A stretch of DNA of 64,000 bases, taken from assembly GCF_001427905.1 (NCBI RefSeq), contig NZ_LMEF01000001.1, positions 558,394 through 622,393 on the forward strand, given 5' to 3'. Under the pieces are notes generated by a model, which was not told the origin of the DNA, searched no databases, and saw only the letters and a list, made by a program, of their open reading frames with translations. How positions within the stretch are numbered: position 1 is the stretch's first letter; every line of letters begins with the position of its first letter. Shown here in pieces: positions 29,263 through 38,597 of the stretch. Source of the stretch: Flavobacterium sp. Root420. Its GTDB lineage: Bacteria; Bacteroidota; Bacteroidia; Flavobacteriales; Flavobacteriaceae. Position numbers and translations under genes: made by a program.

Positions 29263-30585
29263 ATGAAAAATTTATTTTACTCCTTTCTTGCTTTCACATT
29301 GGTATCATTTTCCTGTTCGGATAATGCAAATTTATCATCTGAAAATAGTACCATTGGAAATTCTGAAACGAAAATTTCGCTTCCTATGGCAGGAAATGCT
29401 TTTAGTTCGAAACACATTGATGGGGGCACAACTATTACGGATAATGGAATCGAAAAATGGACTGACTCCAGTGAATATTTCACGGCTTATTTCAGAATAT
29501 CAAAGGCAGGAACTTTTAAAATTACGGTCGAAGAATCTGTTGAAGTTTTTGGAAAATCAGAATTGGAGTTTTCAATAAACAATGAATCAAAAAAAGTAAA
29601 ATTCACCACTTCAAAAAAAGCAATAATCGTTGGGAACTGGAAAATAAATCAGGAAGGTTATGTTTCTGTTAAAATAAAAGGAATCAGTAAAACCGGACAT
29701 CGTTTTCCGTCAATTAACCGCCTTACTATTTCCAGCACAGATTATGATGGAAAGATATCTTATGTACCAAATGATGAAGGAAATTTTTACCATTGGGGGC
29801 GTCGCGGACCATCAGTACATCTAAATTATCAGGTTCCTGAAAATACAAATGCCGAATGGTATTATAATGAAGTTACCGTTCCTGAAAACGAAGACAAGAT
29901 TGGGTCTTATTTTATGGCCAATGGTTTTGGTGAAGGTTATTTCGGAATTCAGGTAAATTCAGCAACCGAAAGAAGAGTTTTATTCTCGGTTTGGAGCCCA
30001 TTTTCAACAGATGATCCTAAAAGTATTCCGGATTCGCATAAAATTAAAATGCTTAAAAAAGGCGAAAATGTTCATATCGGAGAATTTGGAAATGAGGGTT
30101 CTGGCGGTCAAAGTTATCTGAAATACAACTGGAAAGCGGGAACAACCTATAAATTTTTATTGAGAGGATTTCCGGAAGGAAACAATTCCACTACTTACAC
30201 TGCCTATTTCTATGCACCGGAATTGAATAACTGGCTTTTAATAGCAAGCTTCAGCCGTCCTCAAACGAGTACTTATTTAAAAAAATTTCATTCGTTTTTA
30301 GAAAATTTCATTCCGGAACAAGGCGATTTATCCCGTCGTGTTTTATTCAATAATCAATGGATTTGTGATGATACAGGAAATTGGTCAGAGCTTAATTCGG
30401 CACGTTTCACAACAGACAATACCGGCGCAAAAGAATACCGAATGGATTTTGCAGGCGGGCTTGAAAAAGATTCTTTCTATTTAAAAAACGGAGGTTTTTT
30501 CAACAATTATACAACTCCAAAAACAATATTTACCAGACTTTTAAACAATAAAAAACCAGAAATAAATTTCAATAATTTACCTTAA
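29263..30585 (+). CDS. DUF5077/DUF3472 lipoprotein
   Basis: The 440-aa protein has a lipobox with Cys18 (LVSFSCSDN). An N-terminal beta-sandwich of DUF5077 type (about 40-165, with TTITDNGIEKWTD and STYFRI-like strands) is followed by a DUF3472 domain (about 185-435). DUF3472 features visible are GRRGPSVHLNY, the ANGFGEGYFGIQVNS block, and KYNWKAGTTYKFLLRG. The pair of domains is common in Bacteroidota glycan loci and is thought to bind carbohydrate; no enzyme activity is assigned. It is probably displayed on the cell surface. Confidence 0.75.
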   Translation: MKNLFYSFLAFTLVSFSCSDNANLSSENSTIGNSETKISLPMAGNAFSSKHIDGGTTITDNGIEKWTDSSEYFTAYFRISKAGTFKITVEESVEVFGKSELEFSINNESKKVKFTTSKKAIIVGNWKINQEGYVSVKIKGISKTGHRFPSINRLTISSTDYDGKISYVPNDEGNFYHWGRRGPSVHLNYQVPENTNAEWYYNEVTVPENEDKIGSYFMANGFGEGYFGIQVNSATERRVLFSVWSPFSTDDPKSIPDSHKIKMLKKGENVHIGEFGNEGSGGQSYLKYNWKAGTTYKFLLRGFPEGNNSTTYTAYFYAPELNNWLLIASFSRPQTSTYLKKFHSFLENFIPEQGDLSRRVLFNNQWICDDTGNWSELNSARFTTDNTGAKEYRMDFAGGLEKDSFYLKNGGFFNNYTTPKTIFTRLLNNKKPEINFNNLP

Positions 30586-30647
30586 ACAAGTAGCAATACA
30601 ACACACAAAACTATTACCAGACTATCATTAAACAAATTAACTCACTC

Positions 30648-32027
30648 ATGAAAACTACTTTTTTTAAATCTACAATAGTTCTTTTTCTTTTGTTCGGATG
30701 GACGATTGCATCGGCACAAATGATTAAGACCAAAACTCCTTCCCGCCCAAAAGGTCAGCAAGATGTTTTGCATTTGGCTACAACACCACTTCCGACAGTT
30801 CGTGTGGCTTTCATCGGACTTGGTATGCGCGGACCAGGAGCCGTAGAACGTATGACACATATACCTGGAGTAGAAATTGTAGCATTTTGTGATATGTTAG
30901 AAAAAAACACACAATCGGCTAATGAAATTTTAACCAAAGCCGGGCTTCCTAAAGCGCAGGAATTTTTTGGAGACGAAAATGCCTGGAGAAAAGTAACTGC
31001 ACTTCCAAATGTTGATTTAGTATATGTTGCAACAGACTGGAAGCATCATGCTATCATTGGCGTTCAGGCTATGAAAGATGGAAAACATGTGGCAATTGAA
31101 GTTCCGGGAGCTTTGACAATGAAAGAAATTTGGGACCTAATTGATACTTCTGAAAAAACCAGAAAACATTGTATGCAGCTTGAAAATTGCGTTTACGATT
31201 TCTTCGAGTTAACGACTTTAAATATGGCACAACAAGGTTTATTTGGAGAAATTCTTCATGCCGAGGGATCTTACATTCACGGTTTACAGCCTTTCTGGGG
31301 AGAATACTGGAACAACTGGAGAATGGATTATAACATCAAACACCGCGGTGATGTATATGCGACACATGGTATGGGGCCAGCGTGTCAGGCATTGAATATA
31401 CATCGTGGTGACAAAATGAATTTCCTGGTTTCTATGGATACAAAAGCGGTTGGAAATCCTGCTTATATCAAAGAAAAATCAGGTCAGGAAATTAAAGATT
31501 TCAGAAATGGAGATCACACAATGACTATGATTCGTACTGAAAATGGAAAAACAATTCAAATTCAGCATGATGTAACTTCGCCTCGTCCTTACAGCAGAAT
31601 GTATCAGTTAAGCGGAACTAAAGGTTTTGCAAACAAATATCCGTTAGAAGGTTATGCATTAGATGGAAAAGAATTGGGTGATGATGTAAAACCAAATCAT
31701 GAAAAATTAAGCGCTCATTCCTTTGTTCCTGAAGAAGTAAAAAAAGCTTTAATGGAAAAATACAAACATCCAATGGTGAAAAATATCGAAGAACAAGCCA
31801 AAAAAGTTGGTGGTCACGGGGGAATGGATTTTGTAATGGATTATCGTTTGATTCATTGTCTGCAAAAAGGACTTCCGTTAGATATGGATGTTTACGATTT
31901 AGCAGAGTGGTCTTGTTTAGGTCCTCTAACAGAAATTTCTCTTGATAAAGGATCTGCTCCTGTTGAAATTCCTGATTTCACGCGCGGCGGCTGGAACAAA
32001 TTACAAAAATTAGAGTTTTCAGAATAA
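30648..32027 (+). CDS. GH109-type NAD-dependent glycosidase (Gfo/Idh/MocA fold), probable alpha-N-acetylgalactosaminidase
   Basis: The 459-aa exported protein (signal peptide ending ASAQ) has a Rossmann motif, VAFIGLGMRGPGAVERM (about 55-70). It matches GH109 enzymes, which cleave alpha-GalNAc using NAD+ through a redox-elimination mechanism. Diagnostic parts are VATDWKHHA, EVPGALTMKEIWDLID, QLENCVYDFFELTTLNMAQQG and the substrate-site run HGLQPFWGEYWNNWRMDYN. The combination of signal peptide and NAD-binding fold is usual in GH109 and implies folding with cofactor before or during export. It is a strong pointer to GalNAc in the target glycan, although other GH109-like oxidoreductases exist. 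Confidence 0.85.
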   Translation: MKTTFFKSTIVLFLLFGWTIASAQMIKTKTPSRPKGQQDVLHLATTPLPTVRVAFIGLGMRGPGAVERMTHIPGVEIVAFCDMLEKNTQSANEILTKAGLPKAQEFFGDENAWRKVTALPNVDLVYVATDWKHHAIIGVQAMKDGKHVAIEVPGALTMKEIWDLIDTSEKTRKHCMQLENCVYDFFELTTLNMAQQGLFGEILHAEGSYIHGLQPFWGEYWNNWRMDYNIKHRGDVYATHGMGPACQALNIHRGDKMNFLVSMDTKAVGNPAYIKEKSGQEIKDFRNGDHTMTMIRTENGKTIQIQHDVTSPRPYSRMYQLSGTKGFANKYPLEGYALDGKELGDDVKPNHEKLSAHSFVPEEVKKALMEKYKHPMVKNIEEQAKKVGGHGGMDFVMDYRLIHCLQKGLPLDMDVYDLAEWSCLGPLTEISLDKGSAPVEIPDFTRGGWNKLQKLEFSE

Positions 32028-32052
32028 ATATTTATTGGTTAGTTAAGTCAGG

Positions 32053-32084
32053 CAAGAGAGCACAATTTATAAGGTGCTCTCTTG
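32053..32084 (+). terminator. hairpin between the GH109 and GH35 genes
   Basis: CAAGAGAGCAC (32053-32063) pairs with GTGCTCTCTTG (32074-32084) and is followed by TTTATTT. It is a plausible intrinsic terminator or attenuator inside the gene series. Confidence 0.6.
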
Positions 32085-32114
32085 TTTATTTGCCCATCAT
32101 TAATTTTAAAAAAA

Positions 32115-33974
32115 ATGAAAAAAGTTTATCTTACCGTTCTTGCTTCCTTTCTCGTGTTATCTTCACTTTTGGCACAGCAAAAACAAACATTTGCCATAAG
32201 CGATGGAAATTTTTTATTGAATGGAAAACCGATCCAAATCCATTCAGGTGAAATGCATTATTCCAGAATTCCGCAGCCTTATTGGCGTCACCGTTTACAA
32301 ATGATGAAAGCTATGGGATTAAATGCAGTGGCGACGTATGTATTTTGGAATTACCACGAAGTAAGTCCGGGAGTTTGGGATTTTAAAACCGGTAATAAAA
32401 ACTTAGCCGAATATATTAAAACGGCTCAGGAGGAAGGATTATTCGTGATTTTACGTCCCGGTCCATATGTTTGTGCGGAGTGGGAATTTGGCGGTTATCC
32501 GTGGTTTTTGCAAAACGTCCCAAATATGGTGATCCGTGGAAATAATGCGGCATATCTAACCGCTACAAAAGCCTATTTTACAGAGTTGTACAATCAGGTC
32601 AAAGATTTACAAATTACTAAAGGCGGGCCTATTATTATGGTTCAGGGTGAAAACGAATTTGGTTCGTATGTAGCACAACGCAAAGATGTTTCGCTTGAAG
32701 AACATAAAAAATACAGTTCGGCTGTCTTTCAACAATTAAAAGATGTTGGTTTTGAAGTTCCTTTTTTCACTTCAGATGGAAGCTGGCTTTTTGAAGGCGG
32801 TGCCTTACCGGGAGCTTTACCAACAGCAAACGGCGAAGATGATGTCGTAAAATTAAAAGCGGTAGTAAATCAATTTAATAATAATCAGGGGCCTTATATG
32901 GTAGCCGAATTCTATCCGGGTTGGTTAGATCATTGGGCAGAACCATTTCCAACACAAAAACCGGAACAAACCGTTCGTCAGACTAAAAAATATCTTGATA
33001 ATCAGGTTTCCTTCAACTATTATATGGTTCATGGTGGTACTAATTTTGGTTTTACTTCAGGGGCAAATTATGACAAAGAACATGACATTCAGCCCGACAT
33101 GACCTCTTATGATTATGACGCACCCATTAGCGAGGCCGGCTGGGCAACTCCAAAATATAATGCGTTAAGGGAATTATTAAAAACACCCGAAACGCCTCCC
33201 GTTCCGGTAAAAATACCGGTAATCACGATTCCGAATATTGCTTTGACAAAAACAGTAGATTTAGCCGATTTAAAAGCTAAAATTAATCCGGTCATTGAAG
33301 ATACTCCGCAAACATTCGAACAACTAAATCAAGGTGAAGGTTATGTTTGGTATAGCAAAAAATTTACACAACCCATCAGCGGGAAATTAGAATTAAACGG
33401 ATTGCGGGATTATGCAATCGTATATGTAAACGGCAAAAAGGTGGCCGAATTAAACCGATATTACAAGAAATACGATTGTGAAATTGAAGTTCCTTTTAAT
33501 GCAACTTTAGACATTGTTGTTGAAAACATGGGACGCATCAATTACGGTTCTCAAATTAACGCCAATACTAAAGGAATTATAAGTCCGGTAATTATCAATG
33601 GCCAAACGATTACCGGAAATTGGGAAATGTATCAATTGCCAATGAATAAAGAACCAGATTTGACTTCTTATAAAAATTCCGGAAAAGTAAACCGACCGAC
33701 TTTATATCAGGGAACTTTTAACCTGAATAAAACGGGAGATACGTTTCTGGATATGCGTGATTGGGGCAAAGGAATTGTTTTTATAAACGGAATCAATTTA
33801 GGAAGATACTGGAGTGTTGGACCACAACAAACATTGTATGTTCCGGGATGCTGGCTTAAAAAAGGTAAAAACAATATTGTTGTTTTTGAGCAAAAAAATA
33901 AAAAAATTCAAAAGGAAATAAAAACGATTGCAACACCAATTCTGGAAGATTTAAAAACCGAGACTACTCAATAG
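32115..33974 (+). CDS. GH35 beta-galactosidase
   Basis: This 619-aa exported enzyme hydrolyses terminal beta-galactosides. The signal peptide is MKKVYLTVLASFLVLSSLLA, which decides the ATG at 32115 over an upstream one at 32082. The GH35 barrel has GEMHYSRIPQPYWRHRLQMM and ILRPGPYVCAEWEFGG. The acid/base Glu is in MVQGENEFGSY (Glu181) and the nucleophile in MVAEFYPGWLDHWAE (Glu265). C-terminal beta-domains follow, with GINLGRYWSVGPQQTLYVP. Together with GH109 and the DUF6067 protein it suggests that the glycan carries both Gal and GalNAc. A terminator follows. Confidence 0.95.
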   Translation: MKKVYLTVLASFLVLSSLLAQQKQTFAISDGNFLLNGKPIQIHSGEMHYSRIPQPYWRHRLQMMKAMGLNAVATYVFWNYHEVSPGVWDFKTGNKNLAEYIKTAQEEGLFVILRPGPYVCAEWEFGGYPWFLQNVPNMVIRGNNAAYLTATKAYFTELYNQVKDLQITKGGPIIMVQGENEFGSYVAQRKDVSLEEHKKYSSAVFQQLKDVGFEVPFFTSDGSWLFEGGALPGALPTANGEDDVVKLKAVVNQFNNNQGPYMVAEFYPGWLDHWAEPFPTQKPEQTVRQTKKYLDNQVSFNYYMVHGGTNFGFTSGANYDKEHDIQPDMTSYDYDAPISEAGWATPKYNALRELLKTPETPPVPVKIPVITIPNIALTKTVDLADLKAKINPVIEDTPQTFEQLNQGEGYVWYSKKFTQPISGKLELNGLRDYAIVYVNGKKVAELNRYYKKYDCEIEVPFNATLDIVVENMGRINYGSQINANTKGIISPVIINGQTITGNWEMYQLPMNKEPDLTSYKNSGKVNRPTLYQGTFNLNKTGDTFLDMRDWGKGIVFINGINLGRYWSVGPQQTLYVPGCWLKKGKNNIVVFEQKNKKIQKEIKTIATPILEDLKTETTQ

Positions 33975-33991
33975 AACTTATATAAAAAGCA

Positions 33992-34019
33992 AAAGCCATT
34001 CACCGCAGTGAATGGCTTT
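33992..34019. terminator. bidirectional terminator between the GH35 and OsmC genes
   Basis: AAAGCCATTCAC (33992-34003) pairs perfectly with GTGAATGGCTTT (34008-34019) around CGCA. A-rich and T-rich flanks on either side make it usable by both convergent genes. Confidence 0.75.
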
Positions 34020-34036
34020 AAATATTTATTAGAAAA

Positions 34037-34438
34037 TTACTTCCAGTTAAAAGTAATTCGTTTTTCAATTTCAGAGCTTAAACTTAAAAACACCGGGCAA
34101 GTCATTGCAGCACGTTCCAGAATTGTTCTGTTTTTTTCTCCATCAACACCTTGCATTTCAAAAACAATTTCAATAGCACCAATTCGTCTTGGTTCAGCAT
34201 TCATTATTTTAGTCACTTCAGCAGTCGAATTAATGAAATCTACATTCAAATCTCTCGCTTTGATTCCCATAATCGTCATCATACAACTCGCTAAAGCATT
34301 GGCAACCGTATCTGTTGGTGAAAAAGCTTCCCCTTTTCCGTTATTGTCTAGTGGTGCATCTGAAATGATTTCGCTTCCTGATTGCACATGAATTGATTTT
34401 GTTCTTAAATCCCCTAAATAGGTTACTTTTGATGTCAT
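34037..34438 (-). CDS. OsmC/Ohr-family peroxiredoxin-like protein
   Basis: The 133-aa protein has the OsmC fold, with NALASCMMTIMGIKA carrying the conserved Cys of helix 2 and a later TCPVFLSL with the second Cys. OsmC proteins reduce organic peroxides via these cysteines. It overlaps the LysM/PBP gene by one base (TAATG), so its translation is probably coupled to that gene, although the two functions do not obviously belong together. Confidence 0.9.
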   Translation of the reverse strand: MTSKVTYLGDLRTKSIHVQSGSEIISDAPLDNNGKGEAFSPTDTVANALASCMMTIMGIKARDLNVDFINSTAEVTKIMNAEPRRIGAIEIVFEMQGVDGEKNRTILERAAMTCPVFLSLSSEIEKRITFNWK

Positions 34439-36525
34439 TAGTTTGCTACTTTTAAAGTTAAATCTGTGTCGTAATATAAAATGTACACCCCTTTGTTGGC
34501 GTGTCCTCCATCTTCTTTTTTATAATATTGAAATTTATTGTCAACTTGTTCTGTTGTCATTAAATCTGCCGTTTCCTGATACGTTTTTCCTTGTACCAAA
34601 CGCATCATCGTATCAAAAGTAACATCAAAACCACGAGTTGCATACGTATTTGGGTTCACTTTATTTTTAAGACGATATTCTTTTTCAAAAATTAAAACTC
34701 CCGCTTCATCGCTTTCACGTGTTACTGACGGATACATCAATTTTAGTTTAATTAAGTTTTCAAAACTAATTTCATCTGTATCAAGCGTACTGTTTGGTTC
34801 TAAAATTACCAATTGTACCTGACATGATTTTTGCGCATCAAGCAAAGCTTTTATTGTCGTTTTAACCATTGCCGTATTTCCGGTTTCCATTACCACATAG
34901 TTCATTCTATTTGGCAATAGCAAGCTTTTTAAGTTGGCAACATCTAAACCTCCGGTTTCTGTTAAAGCAGCAAATACAACACCTTTTTGATTTAGTTTGA
35001 TGTAATTAGTAACAGATTCTTTTTTCTTATCTACAACAGCAACAATATTTCCGTTTTTAGCACGCATATAATCAAAAACCGCGTTTCTTACTACGTCGTT
35101 TGTTGGTATGGACTGATATAAATTATCAATTGGATTCGCACTATCTTTGGACAATGGCGAAATCACAGGAACATTATACAAGCGTAATGAATTAGCTGTT
35201 GTTTCCGCATTAGTTTGGTAAAATGGTCCAATTACAGCATTGGCATCCTGCAATTTATTTTGAGCAATTAAACCCGAAACATTCGATGCTATTTTGGTTT
35301 CTCCTGAATCATAAATAGAAACATCAATGGGTAATTTTAAGGTTTTAGCCGAATCGATTGCCATCATCGCTCCTGAATAAAAATCCAGGGTCATGTTCAA
35401 AAATTTATCATTTTTAATTTTATTAGCCGTGCTTGTTGTATCATTTTGCATTTTAGCTAAGTTAAAAGGCAATAATAAAACCATTTTTTTACGTTCCGTT
35501 TGGCCTCGTTTTTTAGTCAGTTCAACCACTTCCGGAGCTGCTGAAACGGTCTCCGATTTTACTTTTTCTAAAATTTTAATACCTCCACCTGTACTCTCAA
35601 CTGGTTTTTCAATTGATTTCTCCGCTGCTTTTTCAGTTGGCAGTGCTTGTGCAATGATTGGGGTTGGTGCCAAATATCCTGAAGGTACTTTTAAAACCAT
35701 TCCCTCTTTTACTCCTTCGGAAAGTGATGGATTCAATTCCGTTAATTCTTCCTGAGTAATATGAAAAGTTCTTCCTAAACTATAAAAAGTCTCTTTCGGT
35801 TTTACTTGATACTCCATATAAGTAGTTACTTTTCTTGGAGTTTCTGCTGGTTTGGCAGCATGCGAAACCGGAGTCGAATTTTCTGTTTTTGGTGCTGTTC
35901 CTTTTATCGTCAATCGGTATCCAATTGGTAAACTGGATACAATTTCCGGATTACGTTTTTCTAAATCGGCTATCGTAGTATTATATTGTTTTGCAATCGA
36001 GAACTTGGTTTCTTTTGCTACAACATCATGATACACATATTTTTCAGATCCTTTTTCTTTAGTAGTTTTTGTCGAAGCTGAACTAGCTTTCGGAGCGCTT
36101 CCTTTTGCCGGAATTACCAATTTTTGACCAATTTGAACTCCTGTCTTTTCAAGACCCGGATTTGCAGCTTTTAAAGCTTCATCAGAAACACCGTATTTTT
36201 TTTCGATACTGTAAAAAGTTTCTTTTGGCTGAACTTCATGTATTATTTCTTTTGAATTTGCAGCAACTTTTGTGCTAGTTGCTTCTGTTTTACTCGCTGC
36301 AACTTTACTAACATTCGTCGGAATTAATAAAACCGTATTTGGTTTCACTCCATTTCTTGCATCTGGATTTAATGCATAAATATCATAAGGCGTAATCTTA
36401 AATTTTACGGCTATCTGGTTAATAGTTTCTCCACTAGAAACGGTATATTTTATCACTTTTTCCTGCGAAAAGGCAGAACAAGTAACAAAAAACACAAGGG
36501 ATAATAAGGCAAAATAATATTTCAT
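34438..36525 (-). CDS. LysM-repeat protein fused to a periplasmic-binding-protein fold
   Basis: This 695-aa protein has a signal peptide (MKYYFALLSLVFFVTCSAFS) and four LysM repeats, at about residues 25-70, 95-140, 165-210 and 235-280. The repeats end in recognisable units such as IGQKLVIP. A low-complexity linker precedes a type I periplasmic-binding-like domain (about 340-690, opening KKMVLLLPFNL and with NAVIGPFYQTNAETTANSL). LysM repeats bind peptidoglycan. The combination is known in Bacteroidota as 'PBP1 and LysM' proteins, but the ligand is unknown. The neighbour downstream on this strand is OsmC. Confidence 0.85.
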   Translation of the reverse strand: MKYYFALLSLVFFVTCSAFSQEKVIKYTVSSGETINQIAVKFKITPYDIYALNPDARNGVKPNTVLLIPTNVSKVAASKTEATSTKVAANSKEIIHEVQPKETFYSIEKKYGVSDEALKAANPGLEKTGVQIGQKLVIPAKGSAPKASSASTKTTKEKGSEKYVYHDVVAKETKFSIAKQYNTTIADLEKRNPEIVSSLPIGYRLTIKGTAPKTENSTPVSHAAKPAETPRKVTTYMEYQVKPKETFYSLGRTFHITQEELTELNPSLSEGVKEGMVLKVPSGYLAPTPIIAQALPTEKAAEKSIEKPVESTGGGIKILEKVKSETVSAAPEVVELTKKRGQTERKKMVLLLPFNLAKMQNDTTSTANKIKNDKFLNMTLDFYSGAMMAIDSAKTLKLPIDVSIYDSGETKIASNVSGLIAQNKLQDANAVIGPFYQTNAETTANSLRLYNVPVISPLSKDSANPIDNLYQSIPTNDVVRNAVFDYMRAKNGNIVAVVDKKKESVTNYIKLNQKGVVFAALTETGGLDVANLKSLLLPNRMNYVVMETGNTAMVKTTIKALLDAQKSCQVQLVILEPNSTLDTDEISFENLIKLKLMYPSVTRESDEAGVLIFEKEYRLKNKVNPNTYATRGFDVTFDTMMRLVQGKTYQETADLMTTEQVDNKFQYYKKEDGGHANKGVYILYYDTDLTLKVAN

Positions 36526-36620
36526 AATAGGGCTTAAACAATTTAATTTTTAATTCAAAAACAAGATACTAATTTTGTTCCAAGCAAGATTCAGGCCACT
36601 TGTTAATTTTTTTCCAATTA

Positions 36621-38537
36621 TTATCTAAGATCAATTTCTGCCTTAGCAATAATAATGTCTTTATATAACTCATCTTCCTCCTTTTTCTTGCATTTATATA
36701 AAACTTCTTCCATATTTTGGTATCTGTCTGAATAAACATAATACGAAAGACTGTTTATATTAAAGAAAAAACTAGCGTTAAAATCCCCGGAATCAATAAG
36801 TTTCATAATGAACTTATCTCTCGGTATCGCATCGGTAAATATACCTAAAACTAAGTAATAGCCATTTGAAACTTCTTTAAGATTATCAAAAATTTCCACT
36901 TTTATGGTTTTACCATTTTTAAGCGGATTTTCCTTCAGCTCTCGTTTCATTTCTTCTAAAGAAATTGCTTTTGAAGCTTCATCAGAATTAGTTTTATTTT
37001 GATTTTTTAAAGCATCGTCCTGATATTTTTTCAATTTCATCAAAGCCAGTTTGTCGTCAAATTGTCGGGCTTCCATACTGTAAAATGAAGCTTTACTAAT
37101 ATGTCTTTTTACTTCGATTTTTTTCTGAGTATCTAATGAATCAATCTTGGCGATCAAAAGCTGATTTTGTGCATCACCTTGCTCCTGCTCTATTTTATAA
37201 TGTTTTATTTCTTCTAAAAAAAGACGTTTCTGCAATGAAGTTGACGGTTTATTCTTTTCGCTTTCGCGGACTTTCTTCTTGTATTCCTGATTTTCTTCAA
37301 CAGCAATTCTCTCCACTTTATTCATTAAACCGGCATATGCTTTCCTGTTTTCAGCCAGTTCTTTTTTTAATTGAGAAGATAATTCACTTGTTTTTCCGAT
37401 GCTTTCATACGATTGTTTTTCTAGTCGTTTTGATTCATCAACATTCAAAACATCCATTCTTTTCAAATCAACTAAATCATTATTCATCGTATTGACTAAT
37501 GAATCTAATTTGGCCATTAAAATATCCTGCACATTTTTATTGGCTTCTAAAACCAATCGCAATTTTTCAACCGAATTATCTTTAGAACCATTCATATCAT
37601 TCAGATTGACTTTCAAATCATTAATTTTTATGATTTTCTGATTCATTTCTTTCTGAACAACCAATCTGTCTTTTAAATCATCAATCTCAACTGTTTTGGC
37701 TTTTGTTTTTTCAACCACAACTTGTTTTTCGGCAAGAGCCAACATCAATTCTTCACTTTCATTTGTTGGTTTAATTGCTGTAGTATTAATGGCTAATTTA
37801 TTACCGACAACCAATCCGTTTACAATTTCAGGATTTTGAGATTCCAATTGATCAATTGAAATACCGTACTTTTTAGCAATCGAAAACTTAGTTTCCTTAG
37901 ATTCAACAACATGAAAAATGGTTTCCTGATTAATAACACGAACTCTTCCGTCGAGCGTTTTTCTTTTGTTCGGAATAGCAATCGACTGACCAATCTGCAA
38001 TCCGTTTTGAAGCAACTCTTTATTCAAATTTTCAAGATCCTGAACCGAAACATTGTATTGTCTGGCAATACTAAACAGCGATTCTTTAGCAACTACCTGG
38101 TGGCTTACTTTTGAAGAGGTTGTAATTTCTGTTTTTGGGAGATTCCCACCGTTTTGCGGAATTACTAATTCCTGACCTACTTGAAGTCCGCTGGCAAGAA
38201 TTTCAAGATTTGCATTCTGAATGACATCAACGGTAACTTTGTATTGTTTCGATATGCCGTAAAGCGTTTCTTTAGCAGCAACAATATGAGTATTTTGTTG
38301 CTTTTGATTTTGTTTTTCTGTCGAATGAACTGGGATTTTAAGAACTTGATTATCTTGGATTCCGCTTTGTGATTCAGGGTTGAGTTTGTAAATTTCATCA
38401 ATAGAAACCTTATATTTTTGGGCAATAAAATAAGCGGTCTCTCCTTTTTGAATTTTGTGCTCGATAATTGAATCTTGTGCAGTTATTTTGTTAAAAGACA
38501 AAATAAAGACAAGAGAAATCGTTAAAAGTTCTCTCAT
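36621..38537 (-). CDS. LysM-repeat protein with coiled-coil C-terminal half
   Basis: The 638-aa exported protein (signal peptide ends ITAQDS) has four LysM repeats at about 25-70, 83-127, 145-188 and 207-250. A long Lys/Glu/Asp-rich helical stretch with predicted coiled coil follows (about 260-510). The final SPOR-like segment (YYLVLGIFTDAIPRDKFIMK) may contact peptidoglycan. It sits after guaA but is separated from it by a strong hairpin, and before the second LysM gene, giving a pair of cell-wall-binding proteins. Function is not established. Confidence 0.8.
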   Translation of the reverse strand: MRELLTISLVFILSFNKITAQDSIIEHKIQKGETAYFIAQKYKVSIDEIYKLNPESQSGIQDNQVLKIPVHSTEKQNQKQQNTHIVAAKETLYGISKQYKVTVDVIQNANLEILASGLQVGQELVIPQNGGNLPKTEITTSSKVSHQVVAKESLFSIARQYNVSVQDLENLNKELLQNGLQIGQSIAIPNKRKTLDGRVRVINQETIFHVVESKETKFSIAKKYGISIDQLESQNPEIVNGLVVGNKLAINTTAIKPTNESEELMLALAEKQVVVEKTKAKTVEIDDLKDRLVVQKEMNQKIIKINDLKVNLNDMNGSKDNSVEKLRLVLEANKNVQDILMAKLDSLVNTMNNDLVDLKRMDVLNVDESKRLEKQSYESIGKTSELSSQLKKELAENRKAYAGLMNKVERIAVEENQEYKKKVRESEKNKPSTSLQKRLFLEEIKHYKIEQEQGDAQNQLLIAKIDSLDTQKKIEVKRHISKASFYSMEARQFDDKLALMKLKKYQDDALKNQNKTNSDEASKAISLEEMKRELKENPLKNGKTIKVEIFDNLKEVSNGYYLVLGIFTDAIPRDKFIMKLIDSGDFNASFFFNINSLSYYVYSDRYQNMEEVLYKCKKKEEDELYKDIIIAKAEIDLR

Positions 38538-38553
38538 AAATAGTAGGTTTAAA

Positions 38554-38585
38554 AATTAAGGCGTTACAAATGTAACGCCTTAATT
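38554..38585 (-). terminator. terminator of guaA
   Basis: Read leftward after the guaA stop, AATTAAGGCGTTAC pairs perfectly with GTAACGCCTTAATT around a 4-nt loop and ends in TTTTT. Stem 38554-38567 with 38572-38585. Confidence 0.85.
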
Positions 38586-38597
38586 TGAAAAATATTA

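Noticed and set aside
34008-34391. 127-aa + strand open frame
   Set aside because: It is antisense to the OsmC gene, with no independent evidence of coding.
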